From positions 25,013-89,012 of the forward strand of contig QCPB01000003.1 in assembly GCA_003209795.1 (NCBI GenBank): a stretch of 64,000 nt of DNA. The letters run 5' to 3'. Numbering within the stretch: the stretch's first letter is position 1; each line of letters opens with the position of its first letter. Positions 63,977-64,000 of this stretch are shown in pieces. The notes beneath the pieces are model-generated. The model did not search any database and was not told the DNA's origin. It worked only from the letters and a program-made list of their open reading frames with translations. Origin of the DNA: Prochlorococcus sp. AG-436-C05. GTDB lineage: Bacteria > Cyanobacteriota > Cyanobacteriia > PCC-6307 > Cyanobiaceae. The position numbers and the translations under genes were made by a program.

Positions 63977-64000
63977 TAAATAAAATAACTACTCCTCTTA

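Overview
The window looks like chromosome of a high-light-adapted Prochlorococcus (marine picocyanobacterium). The DNA is very AT-rich with short gene spacers. It carries photosynthesis genes (psaF-psaJ, petC-petA, chlG, hemL, ndhB, a high-light-inducible protein, a PetP-like protein) beside a cyanobacterial aa3 oxidase module. It also encodes a 62-residue protein that I recognise from memory as the hyper-conserved PSHCP, known only from Prochlorococcus and marine Synechococcus. TTG and GTG starts are frequent. I see no prophage, insertion sequence, integrase, CRISPR array or rRNA operon, so this is core backbone rather than a genomic island.

Layout. 1-5840: end of a CobW-like GTPase gene, a fused iron-type ABC permease, a leftward group (two hypotheticals, larC, a flippase-like membrane protein) and xthA. 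5841-13460: hemL behind a broken small ORF, then a leftward run (SPFH protein, YajQ, Rossmann protein, BioD-like protein), an SDR, map and rplS. 13513-15494: tRNA-Trp, PSHCP, tRNA-Asp and gltX in a row. 15491-24275: antiporter, tsaD-hli, psaF-psaJ, gmk, RqcH homologue, tatC and the cytochrome b6f pair petC-petA. 24287-33492: lgt, cobM, RodZ-like protein, ppx, plastoquinone-type UbiA, LD-carboxypeptidase, ispD, fabG and a lone groEL. 33791-40945: heme A synthesis (ctaA, ctaB) plus an ABC exporter, divergent from ctaCDE.

41043-49317: cyAbrB regulator, ribE, an aldo/keto reductase with two iron-sulfur motifs, a Tat-type solute-binding protein, a CobT-like protein, a DUF2232 membrane protein, a Lys-rich lipoprotein and topA. 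49493-58893: ndhB, an ABC ATPase, birA opposite a DUF721 (DciA-like) zinc-ribbon protein, menG, hisF, PetP-like protein, chlG, a class A penicillin-binding protein and rsmB. 58894-60566 is the least orderly part: a possible short rightward transcription unit with a strong terminator, a 59-residue ORF, a decayed DUF2805 gene behind a DUF393 gene, and an unassigned hairpin. 60567-63976: SpoU-type methyltransferase, DppC-like permease and lepA.

The genes mostly serve housekeeping, photosynthetic electron transport and cofactor synthesis (chlorophyll, heme A, quinones, cobamide, riboflavin, isoprenoids). Genes absent from the ORF track but added here are psaJ, hli, two 59-residue ORFs, both tRNAs and two pseudogene candidates. 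I did not find a clearly new multi-gene system. The best leads are the decayed DUF2805 gene, the stop-interrupted ORF before hemL, the two unexplained rightward hairpins and the PSHCP/tRNA block.
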